From the NCBI GenBank assembly GCA_036771375.1, contig DAIPHL010000010.1, positions 1 to 25,388 on the forward strand: a DNA stretch of 25,388 bases, in the 5' to 3' direction. The notes beneath the pieces are model-generated. The model was not told the DNA's origin, did no database searches, and worked only from the letters and a program-made list of their open reading frames with translations. The position numbers were made by a program, and so were the translations under genes. Below, piece after piece: positions 24,323 to 25,388 of the stretch (position 1 is the first letter of the stretch; each line of letters opens with the position of its first letter). Origin of the DNA: DAIPHL01 sp036771375 (GTDB taxonomy: Bacteria; Synergistota; Synergistia; Synergistales; Synergistaceae).

Positions 24323-24468
24323 ACAAATACCTCCACAAACACCTTTTCGTCGAGTTGAACGGCGTTTTTACCGTTCGATCCCAGTGTTATTGTGTCTTTC
24401 ATCGGTAAGCGTAGTTTCCGCGCTCTAACGCTCATCTCTACCAATCTCGCGTGATCGCAAATTTGCAC
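24319..24468 (-). CDS. Possible small ORF translationally coupled to the large NTPase
   Basis: A 49-codon frame from GTG 24468 to TGA 24319-24321. It overlaps the NTPase ATG (24322) by ATGA. GAGGT lies 8 bases before the GTG, and internal in-frame ATGs follow after 11 and 22 codons. The product begins MQICDHARLVEMSVRARKL, is basic in the first half, and ends with a beta-like LDEKVFVEVFV. I recognise no family. The Shine-Dalgarno, the exact ATGA overlap and the non-random look favour a real gene, perhaps a small regulator or partner of the NTPase. Alternatively it is a leader ORF that only drives coupling, or a remnant. Confidence 0.45.
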   Translation of the reverse strand: MQICDHARLVEMSVRARKLRLPMKDTITLGSNGKNAVQLDEKVFVEVFV

Positions 24469-24798
24469 CTATGCGACCTCACTTGACGTTGCGTAATGCC
24501 AATCATTTTCTCTATTCTATGTGCTCAGTCGTGATCACCATATTTTGCAATACATTTTTTCATTCGAAAAGATACCCTAAATTGAGCAAAAAGGATCTTT
24601 GATGCAGCTAAAAAGACATAAAATACCGTCTGGGACGATTTAAGTTGTCCAAACAAAGTCTTAGAGGAGGTATCTCACGACGAGAACTATTATACGGTTT
24701 GAATGAAGGTGCGAAAAACGAAATCAGTCGCGCGGCGAAGTTCAAGACAATTCGTCCACAGGATGACAAAGCTGCAACTCGGGGAAAGGTAAAAACAG
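24469..24798. other. AT-rich region upstream of the NTPase, no gene supported
   Basis: About 330 bases without a convincing gene. It should contain the leftward promoter for the NTPase, but I could not find a clean -10/-35 pair. A perfect GTGATCAC palindrome lies at 24531-24538. A rightward open stretch ending at the TGA near 24820 and a GAGGAGG at about 24664-24670 are present without a matching start. It may be partly eroded insertion-sequence DNA. Confidence 0.4.
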
Positions 24799-24978
24799 TT
24801 GCTGCCAATTACGGGAAATACTGACGCTCATGGTTTTTCCGGAAAACATTGGCTCAAAATCCACAACAACAATGTCATTGAACGGTTGAATCGGGAAATC
24901 CAAACCCGAGATATGCCTGAACCTGACGCAAGCATACAACCACCAGCCATTGAAGGACAAGGCAGCATGTGTCCATGA
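24799..24978 (+). pseudogene. IS256-family transposase remnant (C-terminal part)
   Basis: In one rightward frame the DNA encodes HWLKIHNNNVIERLNREI, closely matching the C-terminal catalytic-region motif of IS256/Mutator-type transposases (HWxxIxTxNxIERLNREI, with the conserved Glu). Just upstream another frame gives TLMVFPE, which in intact proteins directly precedes this motif, so there is a frameshift near 24840-24848. After QTRD the family resemblance is lost and a TGA follows. No start, no N-terminal two-thirds and no terminal inverted repeats were found. It is a decayed insertion-sequence fragment, evidence of past mobile-element activity at the right side of the NTPase gene. Confidence 0.6.
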
Positions 24979-25082
24979 AGTGCCTAGCTGGAATGTCAAT
25001 GGATGAGGTTACAAATGCAACAGGACTGAAGGAAATTGCCAGGAAAAAATATTTTTTGCGAATATCCTTGATGGACCTTTAA

Positions 25083-25388
25083 TTAATTGTTTGCAAAATG
25101 CTCAAAAATAACCTTTCCAATTTCATTATGAAAAAAAATACTATCTACAACTCGTTCAAAATCACGAGTTAGTACCGCTATCAGCACGCTTCTATTATTT
25201 GGTGTATAAAGAATTCCAGCATCGTGTAAAACATTAGGCATGTCTCCCGTTTTGTGTGCAAAAACAAAACCAGACGGCATATATTGGGATAAAAGGTTGT
25301 TATAAATCTGTTTTTTCAAGAAAGCCATCATTTCGCTCCGCAACTCATATGGCAATCTATCAGATTCCAAATAATAAAAAAGTATTTC
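25083..25388 (-). CDS. Class A beta-lactamase-like serine hydrolase, C-terminal part, runs off the right edge
   Basis: The last 101 codons of a leftward gene whose start lies beyond the window. The frame is open to the edge, so the in-frame TTG at about 25368-25370 need not be a start. FAHKTGDMPNVLHDAGILYTP-like residues (about 44-64 of the visible part) carry the KTG triad of penicillin-recognising serine hydrolases and the following HDAGI strand typical of class A beta-lactamase-like enzymes; then VLIAVLTRD and a C-terminal helix. The SxxK and SDN elements would be outside the window, so activity cannot be judged. Composition is AT-rich like the NTPase gene. It may be a resistance-type enzyme or a housekeeping serine hydrolase. 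Confidence 0.75.
   Translation of the reverse strand, partial: EILFYYLESDRLPYELRSEMMAFLKKQIYNNLLSQYMPSGFVFAHKTGDMPNVLHDAGILYTPNNRSVLIAVLTRDFERVVDSIFFHNEIGKVIFEHFANN

Noticed and set aside
24608..24999. Minus-strand frames of 66 and 85 codons over the transposase relic
   Set aside because: They are antisense to the IS256-like motif and show no domain.

Overview
The window looks like a chromosomal segment of a GC-rich, strictly anaerobic bacterium with an AT-rich accessory segment at its right end. I favour a Synergistota-like host. This is an inference from the GC-rich codon use together with the UPF0251/Mrp/NifX-type anaerobe cluster, Na+-coupled symport with a small accessory subunit, and amino-acid-type metabolism. 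There is no rRNA or other marker gene to prove it, and other GC-rich anaerobes remain possible. No tRNA, rRNA or CRISPR array was seen.

Layout. (1) Bases 1-7900 are housekeeping genes: a possible gene start running off the left edge, a secreted hypothetical protein (-), deoC (+), an orphan 105-aa protein (+), a histidine phosphatase (+), a shared terminator, pepA (-), then divergently an FAD-dependent dehydrogenase (+) and an LtaS-type sulfatase-fold membrane enzyme (+). (2) Bases 7970-10170 form one operon with a clear sigma70-type promoter, two copies of a palindromic operator-like element and a strong terminator. It holds a small Cys/His-rich coiled-coil protein, a UPF0251 (DUF134) regulator, an Mrp/NBP35 ATPase and a NifX-like protein. 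(3) Bases 10258-15360 are a leftward cluster: Crp/Fnr regulator, HpcH/HpaI aldolase, FadH-like flavin oxidoreductase, 52-aa symporter accessory protein and Na+/solute symporter. It reads as a regulated uptake-and-catabolism unit of unknown substrate. (4) Upstream of it is a class I/II aminotransferase broken by one in-frame TAA codon. (5) Bases 16906-19227 hold a processive GT2 glycosyltransferase and a DgcZ-like diguanylate cyclase under one promoter, suggesting a c-di-GMP/exopolysaccharide pair.

(6) From about 19230 to the right edge the DNA is clearly more AT-rich and looks horizontally acquired. It carries a very large leftward protein: an N-terminal PD-(D/E)xK-like nuclease domain, a NACHT/STAND-type NTPase, and a long helical-repeat C-terminus. 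This architecture is typical of bacterial anti-phage sensors (Avs/bNACHT-like). A one-base deficit in an A-run (20378-20382) splits it into 1327-aa and 210-aa pieces; restoring one base would give about 1527 aa. A 49-aa ORF overlaps its start by ATGA. To its right lie an IS256-family transposase remnant and the C-terminal part of a class A beta-lactamase-like serine hydrolase. This putative defence protein and its tiny partner are the best candidates for something undescribed. The operator-controlled UPF0251/Mrp operon and the aldolase/symporter cluster come next.
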